A stretch of DNA of 64,000 bases, taken from contig NZ_LXWK01000016.1 in assembly GCF_001669775.1 (NCBI RefSeq), positions 1-64,000 on the forward strand, given 5' to 3'. The notes under the pieces are model-generated. The model was not told the DNA's origin, made no database searches, and worked only from the letters and a program-made list of their open reading frames with translations. Within the stretch, counting starts at the first letter, position 1. Each line of letters begins with the position of its first letter. This stretch comes from Rheinheimera sp. SA_1 (GTDB lineage Bacteria; Pseudomonadota; Gammaproteobacteria; Enterobacterales; Alteromonadaceae). The translations under genes and the position numbers were made by a program. Below, in pieces: positions 63,838-64,000 of the stretch.

Positions 63838-64000
63838 TTAGTGATTTTTTGAAGAAGTGGTGTTGATGCAGCCGTTAGCATCGGCATCGCTAGCAGTATT
63901 CGTGTCGCCATCCGCCGGAAACCCGACGGAAGCAGGAGCTGGATCTGCCGCCGGAGCAGGCTTGGTTTGGTTATCAAACAAAATGCTGTAGGCTTCTTTG
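63838..64000 (-). CDS. ccoS: CcoS, cbb3 oxidase assembly protein (C-terminal part, truncated by window)
   Basis: Reading in from the right edge, the frame gives KEAYSILFDNQ and a long tail and stops at 63838. The EAYSILFD part is the conserved C-terminal end of CcoS, a small membrane protein needed for copper insertion into cbb3-type cytochrome oxidase. Its N-terminal membrane helix lies outside the window. CcoS usually ends shortly after this motif; here about 40 more residues follow, rich in Ala, Asp, Thr and Pro, with one Cys. The gene is 3 bases upstream of the SafE-type gene. Confidence 0.75.
   Translation of the reverse strand, partial: KEAYSILFDNQTKPAPAADPAPASVGFPADGDTNTASDADANGCINTTSSKNH

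Noticed and set aside
1-64000. CRISPR array, tRNA or rRNA genes
   Set aside because: No regularly spaced direct repeats and no cloverleaf or rRNA motif were recognised by eye.

Overview
The window looks like chromosomal DNA of a marine or freshwater gammaproteobacterium of the Alteromonadales/Chromatiaceae type (Rheinheimera-like). This is inferred from the conserved blocks ccoS-safE-fnr-uspE-ttcA and alaA-yfbR, a TonB-dependent receptor, Bax- and DUF2987-type proteins, and a Vibrio/Shewanella-style exopolysaccharide (EPS) secretion set. No species can be fixed from the sequence alone. No tRNA, rRNA, CRISPR array or prophage was seen.

Layout. 1-140: the 3' end of an IS3-type transposase gene. 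0.2-20.7 kb: chromosomal genes: a TonB-dependent receptor, two lytic-transglycosylase-type enzymes, a zinc/cation efflux CDF protein, yfbR and alaA, an LRAT-like protein, a secreted DUF4097-like protein, a Bax-like glucosaminidase with DUF2987 and DTW proteins, an M14 peptidase, an O-antigen ligase/polymerase, and a lapG-lapD-small secreted protein operon.

21.4-60.1 kb: a large EPS/capsule locus. It opens with galU and a UDP-hexuronate epimerase. A clearly AT-rich block follows (23.6-29.0 kb: polymerase, flippase, acetyltransferase, adenylate-forming ligase, glycosyltransferase), then an alpha/alpha-toroid-like protein and a WecG/TagA glycosyltransferase. At 31.0-38.4 kb the run is broken by a PEP-CTERM protein and an island of four unrecognised genes, one coding a ~1530-residue multi-sensor membrane protein. 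A second sugar block (38.6-50.3 kb) holds an acyltransferase, a GT2, a GT4-GT4 fusion, a second WecG/TagA enzyme, gmd, fcl, a second flippase, a VanZ-like protein, manC and manB; it would make and use GDP-mannose and GDP-fucose. After a second PEP-CTERM protein and a lipoprotein comes the assembly block (52.8-60.1 kb): priming sugar transferase, EpsL-like barrel, short Wza, Wzc-type tyrosine kinase, PHP-type phosphatase, VpsP-like protein and a small membrane protein.

60.2-64.0 kb: ttcA, uspE, fnr, a SafE-type membrane protein and the 3' end of ccoS, the redox and cbb3-oxidase neighbourhood.

How it fits together: the priming enzyme loads a hexose-phosphate on undecaprenyl phosphate, the cytoplasmic glycosyltransferases and acyltransferases extend and decorate it with sugars that include fucose and probably a hexuronic acid, Wzx/Wzy-type proteins flip and polymerise it, and the Wzc/Wza/EpsL set exports it under tyrosine-phosphorylation control. 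LapD/LapG nearby would tie surface-protein retention to c-di-GMP. The intergenic DNA carries several repeat families: REP/BIME-like palindromes, a ~130-160 bp interspersed repeat with a deleted derivative, and one 24-bp perfect inverted repeat.
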